Shown here: piece after piece, positions 23,378-31,186 of the stretch | Layout: each line of letters opens with the position of its first letter | How positions within the stretch are numbered: position 1 is the stretch's first letter | Assembly (NCBI RefSeq): GCF_001571145.1 | Contig: NZ_BCTF01000035.1 | Span: 1-49,512 of the forward strand | Length of the DNA stretch: 49,512 nucleotides | Source of the DNA: Hydrogenophaga flava NBRC 102514 | GTDB taxonomy: Bacteria; Pseudomonadota; Gammaproteobacteria; Burkholderiales; Burkholderiaceae_C | Reading direction: 5' to 3' | Notes under the pieces: model-generated | Seen by the model: only the letters and a program-made list of their open reading frames with translations | Told to the model about the DNA's origin: nothing | Databases searched by the model: none | Translations under genes and position numbers: made by a program

Positions 23378-24018
23378 TGCTGCTGCAATTGACGGCCAAC
23401 ACCGGGCCGGAGGAATGCTGCCTGGCGGTGCGCAAGGCGCTGGCGCAGCTGCTGCGCGAGTGCGAGGCGGCGGGTGTGCGTGTGGAACTGCTGGAGCAGG
23501 TGGACAGCGAGGTGCGTGGCAACCTGCGCTCGGTGCTGCTGGCGCTGGAGGGCGAGGGCGCCGGGTGCGTGGCGAGTCGCTGGAGCGGCAGCCTGCTGTG
23601 GGTCTGCCCCAGCCCGTACCGACCTCGGCATGGGCGCAAGAACTGGTTCATCGGCGGCGCGGTGTTCGACACGGGTGAAGCGGGCGACGGGTCTGACGAA
23701 CTCGACGACCGCGACATCCGCTTTGAGGCGGTGCGCGCCAGCGGGCCGGGCGGTCAGCACGTCAACAAGACCGACTCGGCCGTGCGGGCCACGCACATGC
23801 CCAGTGGCCTGAGCGTGAAGGTGCAGACCGAGCGCAGCCAGCACGCCAACAAGCGCCTGGCGCGGGCGCTGCTGGCGCACAAGCTGACTGCGCTGGCAGA
23901 CGCGGCCGCCAGCGCAGCGCGCGACCAGCGCTGGCGCCAGCACCAGGATGTGGAGCGGGGCAACGCCGTGAGGACGTTCGTCGGGGAGCGCTTTGTGGAA
24001 CGGCTGGCGGTCCCCTGA
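23374..24018 (+). CDS. prfH: Peptide chain release factor H (PrfH)
   Basis: A 214-residue release-factor homologue without the stop-codon recognition domain (domain 2 tripeptide region is short). It carries RASGPGGQHVNKTDSAVRAT with the catalytic GGQ at residues 126-128, and the C-terminal basic helix (QTERSQHANKRLARALLAHK). It starts inside the rtcB stop codon (ATGA), so it is translationally coupled. PrfH acts on ribosomes stalled or broken at the decoding centre and is found next to RtcB2 in many bacteria. The ATG at 23374 is followed by a second ATG, either of which could initiate. Confidence 0.92.
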   Translation: MMLLQLTANTGPEECCLAVRKALAQLLRECEAAGVRVELLEQVDSEVRGNLRSVLLALEGEGAGCVASRWSGSLLWVCPSPYRPRHGRKNWFIGGAVFDTGEAGDGSDELDDRDIRFEAVRASGPGGQHVNKTDSAVRATHMPSGLSVKVQTERSQHANKRLARALLAHKLTALADAAASAARDQRWRQHQDVERGNAVRTFVGERFVERLAVP

Positions 24019-24072
24019 TCTGGCGTCCGGGTGGTCCCGTGGGGACGCATGTGGCGGGGGTAAATTCCCTCC

Positions 24073-24408
24073 ATGAAAGCCGCCTACCTGTACCTCGGCG
24101 CGGCCATCGTCGCCGAGGTGATCGCCACCTCCCTGCTCAAGACATCCCAAGGTTTCACCCGCCTATGGCCCAGCGTGGCCACGGTGATCGGCTACGCGAT
24201 TTCGTTTTACTGTCTGGCGCAGACGTTGGGCAGCGTGCCGACCGGCGTGGCCTATGCCATCTGGTCGGGCGTGGGCATCGTGCTGATCTCGCTGATCGCG
24301 TGGTGGGTGTTCGGCCAGACGCTGGACGGCCCAGCCCTGCTGGGGATGGGCCTGATCATCGCGGGCGTCGTGGTGATCAACCTGTTCTCTAAGTCGGTGG
24401 CGCACTGA
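24073..24408 (+). CDS. emrE: SMR-family multidrug efflux protein (EmrE-like)
   Basis: A 111-residue four-helix transporter that works as a dimer and exchanges cationic drugs for protons. The essential membrane Glu is in helix 1 (LGAAIVAEVIATSLLK), and GFTRLWPSV, PTGVAYAIWSGVGIVLISL and the final VVINLFS match E. coli EmrE closely, not the guanidinium-exporting SugE/Gdx group. The ATG at 24073 is 54 bases after prfH; a shared transcript is possible but unproven. No guanidine riboswitch pattern is visible in the gap. Confidence 0.93.
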   Translation: MKAAYLYLGAAIVAEVIATSLLKTSQGFTRLWPSVATVIGYAISFYCLAQTLGSVPTGVAYAIWSGVGIVLISLIAWWVFGQTLDGPALLGMGLIIAGVVVINLFSKSVAH

Positions 24409-24497
24409 TTTCGGGTTTGCCCAGACGGCAGCGACGGGATGAGTTGTTTACAATTTGTTGCATTCGCGCCGGACATCCCGGCCGTGCAAAGCCGTCC

Positions 24498-24788
24498 ATG
24501 AAGTTCCTGGTCATCGTCGTCAACGTGCTCGCTTCCCTGGCCCTGCTGCCAGCGCTTTACATGGCGATGTTCTCGCCCATGATGTTCGACTCCGGGGCCA
24601 CCACGCGTACGTGGACGCTGTTCTGGACGGTGCTGGCGATCCCGGCCTCGATCATCCTGACCCAGATCGTGTCCTGGGTGCTGTTCGCCAAAAGCCTGTA
24701 CACGCCGGCACTGTGGGTGTCCCTCATTCCGCTGCTCTTTGTGGTGCTGCTGGTGGTGTTGTTCCTCAAATCCAGCAGCCTCACCTGA
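24498..24788 (+). CDS. Small three-helix membrane protein, function unknown
   Basis: A 96-residue hydrophobic protein with three membrane segments (FLVIVVNVLASLALLPALYM, then TLFWTVLAIPASIILTQIVS and ALWVSLIPLLFVVLLVVLFL) and short charged loops. I do not recognise the family. It ends 12 bases before the papain-like protease gene, so the two probably share a transcript. A membrane partner or anchor for the soluble protease is one inference. Confidence 0.7.
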   Translation: MKFLVIVVNVLASLALLPALYMAMFSPMMFDSGATTRTWTLFWTVLAIPASIILTQIVSWVLFAKSLYTPALWVSLIPLLFVVLLVVLFLKSSSLT

Positions 24789-24800
24789 GAACCCCTCACC

Positions 24801-25907
24801 ATGGACAAACGTTACGGTGGCTACAAGATCGGCAAGGTGCCGGATGACGCCAAGCGCCGCGCGCGCAGCAAGCGTCACAAGCAGTTGCCCCAGCGGGTGG
24901 ACCTGCGCAAGTTCCTGACCTCGATCGAAACCCAAGTCGGCAACAGCTGCGTGGCCAACGCCATGGCGGGGGCCTACGAGTACCTGGCCAAGCGAGAGCT
25001 GGGCGACTCGGAAGACGTCAGCCGCCTCTACATCTACTACAACGCGCGCTACATCGACGACAGCCACGATGAAGACGGCGGCTCCTACATGCACTCCGCG
25101 ATCAAGGGGCTGATGGAGTACGGCGCCTGCTCTGAGCAGATGTGGCCCAACGACGAGGACATGATCAACGACGAGCCGGACGAAGACGCCTACACGCAGG
25201 GCGGCGAGTTCTGCATCGTCGAAGCCGAGGCGGTGGACACCGATCTGCAGCTGTGGAAAGAGACGCTGGCGGACGGCTACCCGATTGCGTTCGCGCTCAA
25301 CACCTTCAGCAATTTCGACGACGCCAGCCGCAACCGGGGCCGTGTGCCCATGCCCAAGAAGAATGCCCGCACGCGCGAGGAGCACGGCTGGCACGCGATG
25401 CTCTGCGTGGGATATTCGGACATCGACCGGGTCTTCATCGTGCGCAACTCCTGGGGTGATGAGTGGGGCCACAAGGGCTACTGCTACATCCCGTACGACT
25501 ACGTGATGCACGACGATTACAACGCCCACGACAGCTGGGTGATCAAGTCGGTGCAGAACCTGGACTACAGCGAGGGCATCGAGGTCGACGGCGACGACTC
25601 GTACTTCTACGACGACGAGTACCTCCAGATCTACGACTACTACGTCTACACCGAGGACACCGACGAGTTCCTGGAGCGGCTCGAAGCGCTGGTGGAAGAG
25701 TGGGTCGAGTCGGAGGACGAGTACTTCTTCGACTGGGAAGTCGACGAGGACGACGACGGGACCTTCATCCAGTTCGGCGAGTTCTACCTGCTGGTCGAGG
25801 ACCAGGAGGGTTTCCTCGAAGCGCTTGACGAACTGTCGGAAGAGTTCTGCGGCGAAGACGGTTACGACTACTCGCTCGAAGAGAGTGAGGAAGAGGAAGA
25901 AGAGTGA
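24801..25907 (+). CDS. Papain-fold (C1) cysteine protease with long acidic C-terminal tail
   Basis: A 368-residue protein with no signal peptide. The active site is complete: the oxyanion Gln45 and catalytic Cys50 in QVGNSCVANAMAG, His198 in EHGWHAMLCVGY, and Asn216 in FIVRNSWGDEWG. The N-terminus is strongly basic (KRRARSKRHK, about 18-27), while residues about 255-368 are extremely rich in Asp, Glu and Tyr and end in a run of Glu. The protease domain is the type found in bacterial C1A peptidases of unknown role; the acidic tail could be an intramolecular inhibitor of the basic N-terminus or a binding arm. The neighbour upstream is a small membrane protein. Confidence 0.85.
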   Translation: MDKRYGGYKIGKVPDDAKRRARSKRHKQLPQRVDLRKFLTSIETQVGNSCVANAMAGAYEYLAKRELGDSEDVSRLYIYYNARYIDDSHDEDGGSYMHSAIKGLMEYGACSEQMWPNDEDMINDEPDEDAYTQGGEFCIVEAEAVDTDLQLWKETLADGYPIAFALNTFSNFDDASRNRGRVPMPKKNARTREEHGWHAMLCVGYSDIDRVFIVRNSWGDEWGHKGYCYIPYDYVMHDDYNAHDSWVIKSVQNLDYSEGIEVDGDDSYFYDDEYLQIYDYYVYTEDTDEFLERLEALVEEWVESEDEYFFDWEVDEDDDGTFIQFGEFYLLVEDQEGFLEALDELSEEFCGEDGYDYSLEESEEEEEE

Positions 25908-25917
25908 GACCTGGGGC

Positions 25918-26817
25918 TCAGGTCCGCGTGTCGGAGCCGGGGCCGAAACGAATGGCTGCGAGGTCGATGAAGGCGCGCACCTTGGGCGTCAGGTAGCGCG
26001 CGCTGGCGAACACGGCGTGCACCGGCGCAGGTGGCAGCTGCCAGTCCGACATCACTGACCGCAACCGGCCGGCCGTGACCTCGGGCTGCGCGAGCAACAG
26101 CGGCAGCTGCGCGATGCCCAGCCCGTCGAGCGCGGCGTCGCGCACTGCGAAGTTGTTGTTGACTTTCAGGCGCGCCGCGGGCTCGACGCTTTGCGCTTGG
26201 CCGCCGCGCGTGAAGCTCCACACCAGGCGCCGCCGCGCGCCGGAGAACTGCACGATGTCGTGGGCCGCGAGCTGTTCCGGCGCCTCGGGCAGACCGCGCC
26301 GGGTGGCATAGGCCGGCGCGGCGAACAGTCCGTAGTGCAGGTCACCCAGCTTGCGCGCCGCCAGGGTCGAATCGGCCAGCGGGCCCACGCGCACGGCCAG
26401 GTCGAAGCCCTCGTGCACGATGTCCACCACCCGCCCGGTCATCTCCAGGTCGACGTTCACGCCGGGGTGGCGGATCAGGTAGTCGCGCACCCAGCCGTTG
26501 ACCGCGAGCATCCCGAACTCCACGCCGCAGGTCAGGCGCAGCGTGCCGCGCGGCTCGCCCTGCGCCTGCTGCACTGCGCGCCGCGCGTCCTCGGCCGCGC
26601 CCAGGATGCCGACGGCGCGCTCGAAGAATTCGCGCCCGACCTCGGTGAGCGAGAGCGAACGCGTCGTGCGCTCCAGCAGGCGCACGCCCAGGTCGGCTTC
26701 CAGCTGGCTGACCACGCGCGAGACGTGGGCCTTCTGGGTGTGCAACTGCTCGGCCGCGCGGGTGAAGCTGCCGGTCTGCACGACTTTCACGAAGGTGTCG
26801 AGGTGGCTGAGTTCCAT
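25918..26817 (-). CDS. LysR-family transcriptional regulator
   Basis: A 299-residue regulator with a winged helix-turn-helix at the N-terminus (MELSHLDTFVKVVQTGSFTR, then AAEQLHTQKAHVSRVVSQLE) and the two-lobed effector domain after it. It stands divergent from the DJ-1-like gene at 26925, so it probably controls that gene and itself. The recognition helix reads TQKAHVSRVVSQLEADLG, a divergent form in which usual Ser and Pro positions differ. The start at 26817 is typical of the family; an ATG at 26826 is equally possible. Effector is unknown. Confidence 0.9.
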   Translation of the reverse strand: MELSHLDTFVKVVQTGSFTRAAEQLHTQKAHVSRVVSQLEADLGVRLLERTTRSLSLTEVGREFFERAVGILGAAEDARRAVQQAQGEPRGTLRLTCGVEFGMLAVNGWVRDYLIRHPGVNVDLEMTGRVVDIVHEGFDLAVRVGPLADSTLAARKLGDLHYGLFAAPAYATRRGLPEAPEQLAAHDIVQFSGARRRLVWSFTRGGQAQSVEPAARLKVNNNFAVRDAALDGLGIAQLPLLLAQPEVTAGRLRSVMSDWQLPPAPVHAVFASARYLTPKVRAFIDLAAIRFGPGSDTRT

Positions 26818-26827
26818 TGTTGTCATT

Positions 26828-26850
26828 AAATGCAACAGATAGTCGCATTT
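26828..26850. promoter_or_regulatory. Candidate LysR operator, AAATGC-N11-GCATTT
   Basis: A perfect 6-base inverted repeat with an 11-base spacer just upstream of the LysR start and about 75 bases before the DJ-1-like gene. The size and position fit the recognition-binding site of LysR-type regulators. AT-rich sequence containing TATATGAAT follows and could hold the divergent -10 box. Confidence 0.55.
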
Positions 26851-26924
26851 TTCTGGATTTATATGAATTATGAAACGGCGGAGACTGCGACCCGTTCCCA
26901 CTTCAACCTTTCCAGGAGACCGCC

Positions 26925-27695
26925 ATGAGCCTCAGAGACCCCAACACCGTGAACCCCAACGCCCGCAAGCGCGTGGCCATCGTCATCGCCAATCCCGCCG
27001 TGTCCACCACCACCGGCTGGCCAGTGGGCTTCTGGTGGAGCGAGCTGACTCACCCGTACCACGTGTTTACCGAGGCCGGCTACGCGGTCGAGGTGTTCAG
27101 CCCCGACGGCGGGAAGTGCGAGGCCGACGGCATGAGCGACCCCAACGACGCCAGCGGCTACAGCAAGACCGACCTGATCAGCCAGGGCTTCATCCACACG
27201 CCCGAACTCAAGGCGCTGGTGGAGAACACGAAGAAGGTGGCCGAAATCGACGTGGCCGCCTTCGACGCCATCGTGGTGGCTGGCGGCCAGGCGCCAATGT
27301 TCAGCTTCGAGCAGGCGACCGACCTTCACGCAAAGTTCGCCGCCTTCCACAACGCGGGCAAGGTCGCGGCCGCGCTGTGCCACGGCGTGGCGGTGCTGGC
27401 CTATGCCAAGGGCCCGGACGGCGAGCTGATCGCCAAGGGCAAGACGGTGACCGGCTTCGCCAACTGCGAGGAAGACTTCGCCGACAACGCCGTCTGGAGC
27501 TACGGCCTGCTGCCGCGCGACAAGCATGTGATGCCCTGGCGCATCGAGGACCGCCTCAAGGAGGTCGGCGCCAACTACGTGCAGGCGGGCCTGTGGCGCG
27601 GCTTCGCGGTGCGCGACGGCAACCTGATTACCGGGCAGCAGAACTTCTCGGGCGAGGAGACGGCGCGCCTGGTGGTCGAGGCGTTGGGGCGCTGA
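26925..27695 (+). CDS. DJ-1/PfpI-family protein (type 1 glutamine amidotransferase-like, possible glyoxalase)
   Basis: A 256-residue protein of the DJ-1/HchA superfamily. The nucleophile elbow is ALCHGVAVLAYAKG, with Cys at about residue 151, and the conserved acidic residue is in WWSELTHPYHVF near the N-terminus. VVAGGQAPMFSF is typical of the HchA/glyoxalase III or chaperone branch. Members convert methylglyoxal to lactate or repair glycated proteins; which applies is not clear. A GGAGACC box precedes the ATG. It is divergent from the LysR gene and 12 bases upstream of the oxidoreductase gene, forming a two- or three-gene unit. Confidence 0.85.
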   Translation: MSLRDPNTVNPNARKRVAIVIANPAVSTTTGWPVGFWWSELTHPYHVFTEAGYAVEVFSPDGGKCEADGMSDPNDASGYSKTDLISQGFIHTPELKALVENTKKVAEIDVAAFDAIVVAGGQAPMFSFEQATDLHAKFAAFHNAGKVAAALCHGVAVLAYAKGPDGELIAKGKTVTGFANCEEDFADNAVWSYGLLPRDKHVMPWRIEDRLKEVGANYVQAGLWRGFAVRDGNLITGQQNFSGEETARLVVEALGR

Positions 27696-27707
27696 AGGAG
27701 CACGACC

Positions 27708-28337
27708 ATGAGCATTGCCATCATCGGTGCCGGCAACGTCGGCATGGCGCTGGGTCAGGCTCTGACCCGGCGTGGCGAAACCGTGGTCTTCGGCGTGCCG
27801 GAGCCTCAGAAATACGCGGCAGCCGTCGCGGCGCTGGGCGAGAGGGCGCGCCTGACGACCACCCACGACGCGATCGCCGTCAGCGATCTGGTCATCCTGG
27901 CCGTGCCCCACGCGGCCACGGCTGGCATTGCGCAGAGCGTGACCGACTGGCAGGGCAGGGTGCTGGTGGACGCCACCAACCCGCTGGCGCCGGGCCTGGC
28001 TGGACTGACCCTGGGCACCACCACCTCGGGCGCCGAGGTGCTGGCGCAGCAGGCCCGGGGCGCGCGCGTGGTCAAGGCCTTCAACAGCACCGGCGCCGAA
28101 AACATGGCCGATGCGGCCTACGCCGGGGGCTTGCCCATGATGCCGGTCTGCGGCGACGACGCCGAGGCGCGTCAGCGCGTGATGGCGCTGGCCACGCTGA
28201 TCGGCTTCGAGGCGGTGGACATGGGGCCGCTGATGGTCGCGCGCTATCTGGAGCCGTTCGCCATGACCTGGATCCACCTCGCGTTCCGCCAGGGCATGGG
28301 CCGGCGCTTCGCCTTCGGGCTGCTGCGCCGTGGCTGA
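27708..28337 (+). CDS. NADPH-dependent F420 reductase-like NAD(P)-binding oxidoreductase
   Basis: A 209-residue Rossmann-fold protein. The nucleotide motif is IAIIGAGNVGMALGQAL at the N-terminus, followed by ILAVPHAAT, VDATNPLAPG, and VVKAFNSTGAENM, the pattern of the F420-dependent NADP reductase/ProC-like family. In bacteria without F420 these proteins probably use another hydride acceptor. It lies 12 bases after the DJ-1-like gene, so the two may act in one carbonyl-detoxification or redox response under LysR control. An AAGGAG box precedes the ATG. Confidence 0.87.
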   Translation: MSIAIIGAGNVGMALGQALTRRGETVVFGVPEPQKYAAAVAALGERARLTTTHDAIAVSDLVILAVPHAATAGIAQSVTDWQGRVLVDATNPLAPGLAGLTLGTTTSGAEVLAQQARGARVVKAFNSTGAENMADAAYAGGLPMMPVCGDDAEARQRVMALATLIGFEAVDMGPLMVARYLEPFAMTWIHLAFRQGMGRRFAFGLLRRG

Positions 28338-28347
28338 GGGGTTGCCG

Positions 28348-29302
28348 ATGACCAACCGCGATGACCTGCCCCGGTACGCCGAGGGCCGCAAGGCGACCTG
28401 GTTCGAGCTGTTCTTCGACCTGGTGTTTGTGGTGGCGGTGGCGCAGCTCTCGGGCGCCTACGCGCACCACTACGACCTGGCTGGGGCGCTGGTGTTCGCG
28501 CTGGCCTTCTTGGCGATGTGGTGGTGCTGGCTGGGCCACACCTTCCACGCCACGCGCTTCGATGACGACAGTGGCCGTCGGCGCGGCCTGGGCTTCTTGC
28601 AGATCGTGGCGGTCGCGCTGATCGGCTACGGCGTGTCGGACCCGCTGAGTGATCGCGCCTGGGCGTTCGGTGGCGGCATCGCGGCTTTCAAGGCGCTGCT
28701 GGCGCTGGCGCGGCGCCGCCGGGCTGATCCGCGTGTACGCCACGCTCTACGCGCTGCAGGCGCTGCTGTGGCTGGCCGGCGCGGTGTCCGAGCCGCTTCG
28801 CTGGACGGTGTGGGGACTGGCGCTGGTGCTGGACCTGGCCTCACCCTGGCTGGTGGCGCGGCACACGGCGGCGGTGCCGCCGCACCCCGAGCACCTGCCC
28901 GAGCGCTTCGGCCTGTTCACCATCATCCTGCTGGGCGAAGGCATGGCCGCGGTGGTGCACGCGCTGGACCACGGCGAGCACCTGCATCTCTCGTCAGCGG
29001 TGGCGGCGCTGGTCGGTGCGGCGCTGAGCTTCGGGCTGTGGCTGCTCTACTTCCACCGCGTCAAGGGACAGGGCGAGCGCCACATCGCTGACGCGGTGGG
29101 CGGCCGGCGCCTGCGCCTCTGGGCCTACGGCCATGTGCCGCTCTACATGGGCATCGCGAGTCTGGCGGCCGGCACCGTGGCGCTGTCGGCGCCCGGCGCG
29201 CTCACCATCACGTCCGGCGCGATTTACCTGGGCGGGCTGGCGCTGGCCGGGCTGGGCCTCCGTTTGATGAAGCGGGCGGGCGAGCCGCGCGCGCACCCCT
29301 GA
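28348..29302 (+). pseudogene. LtrA-like low-temperature-requirement protein, interrupted by a frameshift
   Basis: The first part (RKATWFELFFDLVFVVAVAQ, the LtrA signature, up to FKALLALARR) reads in one frame. From about 28714 the family continues in another frame (AAGLIRVYATLYALQALLWL, then the GEGMAAVVHALDHGEHLHLS region up to MKRAGEPRAHP). Skipping one C in the CGGCGCCGCC run near 28714 restores an unbroken protein of about 317 residues, so a single-base insertion (or a sequencing error in this GC run) is the simplest explanation. The intact family is an eight- to ten-helix membrane protein of unclear function. The start is ATG 28348 with GAGGGG before it; an overlapping GTG at 28330 is possible. 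Confidence 0.82.
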
Positions 29303-29312
29303 GGCGAGAGCT

Positions 29313-30515
29313 TCACCAGCTCACTTCGCGGTCCGGTGTGGCGCTGATCTTGTGGATGCTCAGGTCGGCGCCGTCGTATTCCTCTTCCTGGTCCAGCCGC
29401 AGGCCCAGCGTGAGCTTGAGCAGCCCGTAGACCACCGTCCCGCCCAGCAGCGCCCAGGTCACGCCCATCGCAGTTCCCAGCAGCTGCGCGCCGAAGCTGA
29501 CGCCACCCAGGCCGCCCAGCGCCTGTTGGCCGAAGATGCCGGCCGCTATGCCACCCCAGGTGCCGCACAGGCCGTGCAGCGGCCAGACGCCCAGCACGTC
29601 GTCGATCTTCCAGCGGTTCTGCGTGGCGGTGAACATCACCACGAACAGCAGGCCCGCCACGGCACCGACCACCAGCGCGCCCAGCGGGTGCATCAGGTCC
29701 GAGCCAGCGCACACAGCCACCAGACCGGCCAGCGGGCCGTTGTGCACGAAGCCGGGGTCGTTCTTGCCGGCGATCAGCGCGGCCAGCGTGCCGCCGACCA
29801 TGGCCATCAGCGAGTTGACCGCGACCAGACCGGAGATCTTGTCCAGCGTCTGCGCGCTCATCACATTGAAGCCGAACCAGCCCACGCAGAGGATCCAGGC
29901 GCCCAGGGCCAGGAAGGGGATGTTCGAAGGCGGGTGGGCCGAGATGCCGCCGTCCTTGCGGTAGCGGTTGGCGCGGGCGCCCAGGAAGATGACCGCGGGC
30001 AGGGCGATCCAGCCGCCGACCGCGTGCACCACGATGGAGCCGGCGAAATCATGGAACGTGGCGCCGGTGGTGGCTTCGATCCAGGCCTGCACGCCGAAGT
30101 GACCGTTCCAGGCGATGCCCTCGAAGAACGGATAGAAGAAGCCGACGATGACGGCCGTTGCGATCAGTTGCGGCCAGAATTTGGCGCGTTCGGCAATGCC
30201 GCCGGAGATGATCGCCGGGATGGCGGCGGCGAAGGTCAGCAGGAAGAAGAACTTGACCAGGTCGTAGCCGTTCTTCTGGGCCAAGGTTTCGGCGCCGATG
30301 AAGAAGTGCGTGCCGTAGGCGACGCCGTAGCCGACGACGAAGTAGGCGATGGTCGATACCGAGAAGTCGACCAGGATCTTGACCAGGGCGTTGACCTGGT
30401 TCTTCTTGCGAACCGTGCCGAGCTCCAGAAAAGCGAAACCGGCGTGCATGGCCAGAACCATGATCCCGCCGAGCAGGATGAACAGGGCATCGGCGCCCTG
30501 TTTGAGTGCGTCCAT
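29313..30515 (-). CDS. amt: Ammonium transporter (Amt/MEP/Rh family)
   Basis: A 400-residue channel of eleven helices. The Amt signature is present as DFAGSIVVHAVGGW, which carries the first conserved pore His, and WPLHGLCGTWGGIAAGI, the second. GFAFLELGTVRKKNQVNALVK is helix 1-2. The C-terminal tail (LDQEEEYDGADLSIHKISAT) is the typical cytoplasmic region that contacts GlnK. No glnK gene lies beside it in this window, which is unusual. A candidate sigma-54 promoter with NtrC-like half-sites is immediately upstream. The ATG at 30515 has an AGGAGA-like box (GGAGATTCCTC). Confidence 0.93.
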   Translation of the reverse strand: MDALKQGADALFILLGGIMVLAMHAGFAFLELGTVRKKNQVNALVKILVDFSVSTIAYFVVGYGVAYGTHFFIGAETLAQKNGYDLVKFFFLLTFAAAIPAIISGGIAERAKFWPQLIATAVIVGFFYPFFEGIAWNGHFGVQAWIEATTGATFHDFAGSIVVHAVGGWIALPAVIFLGARANRYRKDGGISAHPPSNIPFLALGAWILCVGWFGFNVMSAQTLDKISGLVAVNSLMAMVGGTLAALIAGKNDPGFVHNGPLAGLVAVCAGSDLMHPLGALVVGAVAGLLFVVMFTATQNRWKIDDVLGVWPLHGLCGTWGGIAAGIFGQQALGGLGGVSFGAQLLGTAMGVTWALLGGTVVYGLLKLTLGLRLDQEEEYDGADLSIHKISATPDREVSW

Positions 30516-30546
30516 GAGGAATCTCCGTGCAGAAAGCTTGTTTTGG

Positions 30547-30613
30547 TGCGTGATTGGCGCCAAAACAGGGTCTGCATGGCGAATCGCACCATGTCAAAGC
30601 AAAAAACGCACCA
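30547..30613 (-). promoter_or_regulatory. Candidate sigma-54 promoter and NtrC half-sites upstream of amt
   Basis: Read on the minus strand, TTGGCGCCAATCACGCA (30547-30563) has GG and GC ten bases apart, as in the sigma-54 -24/-12 element. The transcription start would be near 30537, some 22 bases before the ATG. GCACCA occurs twice upstream (30586-30591 and 30608-30613), like half of the NtrC site. An 8-base inverted repeat TGTTTTGG/CCAAAACA (30539-30567) overlaps the core. The half-sites are close to the promoter for an enhancer, which lowers confidence. Confidence 0.4.
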
Positions 30614-30643
30614 ATGGAGAGGTTTGTCGATGGGTGTGGTGCG

Positions 30644-31159
30644 TCATGCACCGATCGCGCGCAGCACCGACGGCGCGATCAGCTTGTGCATGGGTTTGAC
30701 CGGCAGCATGTACAGCCGCCCCAACAGGTTCTTGGTGTGCACCACGGTGGTGACGGTCACGCGCACGGGCTGGCCGGCCGGGCGGGTGCAATGCACCGAA
30801 ACCACCACGTCCAGGTGCTTGTCGCGGTCGCCCAGCAGCACCTCGTCGGGTGTGTTCTCGAACAGGGTGAAGATGCCCACGCGGTCGCCGGGCTGGTAGT
30901 CGGTATCTGGCCGGGTCGGGTTGATTCCGGAGAGTTCGCCCAGGTTCTTCAGGCCCACAAGCCGCACCGCGCGGTTGCGCAGCGTCATGCAGGCATCGAC
31001 CCAGCGCGGGGTGGCCCGGGCCGATTTCAGGAACTGGCCGAGCGCGCTCAGCGTCGGGTCGTCGGCGGCGATGGCCCAGGCGTCGAAGAAGTCGGCGCCT
31101 TCCAGGCGCTGGGCGATGCGGCTGCCCGCAGGCGGGGAGACGGCGATGGGCGTGTTCAT
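30644..31159 (-). CDS. DUF2867-family protein
   Basis: A 171-residue protein matching DUF2867: GADFFDAWAIAADDPTLSAL near the N-terminus, a central Gly/Asp turn (YQPGDRVGIFTLFENTPDEV) and the closing VHTKNLLGRLYMLPVKPMHK that marks the family. No function is established. It is co-oriented with the hemerythrin and HDOD genes upstream and with amt downstream, but the gaps are large enough for separate promoters. Confidence 0.82.
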   Translation of the reverse strand: MNTPIAVSPPAGSRIAQRLEGADFFDAWAIAADDPTLSALGQFLKSARATPRWVDACMTLRNRAVRLVGLKNLGELSGINPTRPDTDYQPGDRVGIFTLFENTPDEVLLGDRDKHLDVVVSVHCTRPAGQPVRVTVTTVVHTKNLLGRLYMLPVKPMHKLIAPSVLRAIGA

Positions 31160-31186
31160 CCGCCCACTGTAGCCGCGCGGCGGCGG

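Noticed and set aside
24019..24072. Guanidine riboswitch before the SMR gene
   Set aside because: The gap is 54 bases and has none of the paired ACGR-loop hairpins of the mini-ykkC type; the protein is also EmrE-like, not Gdx-like.
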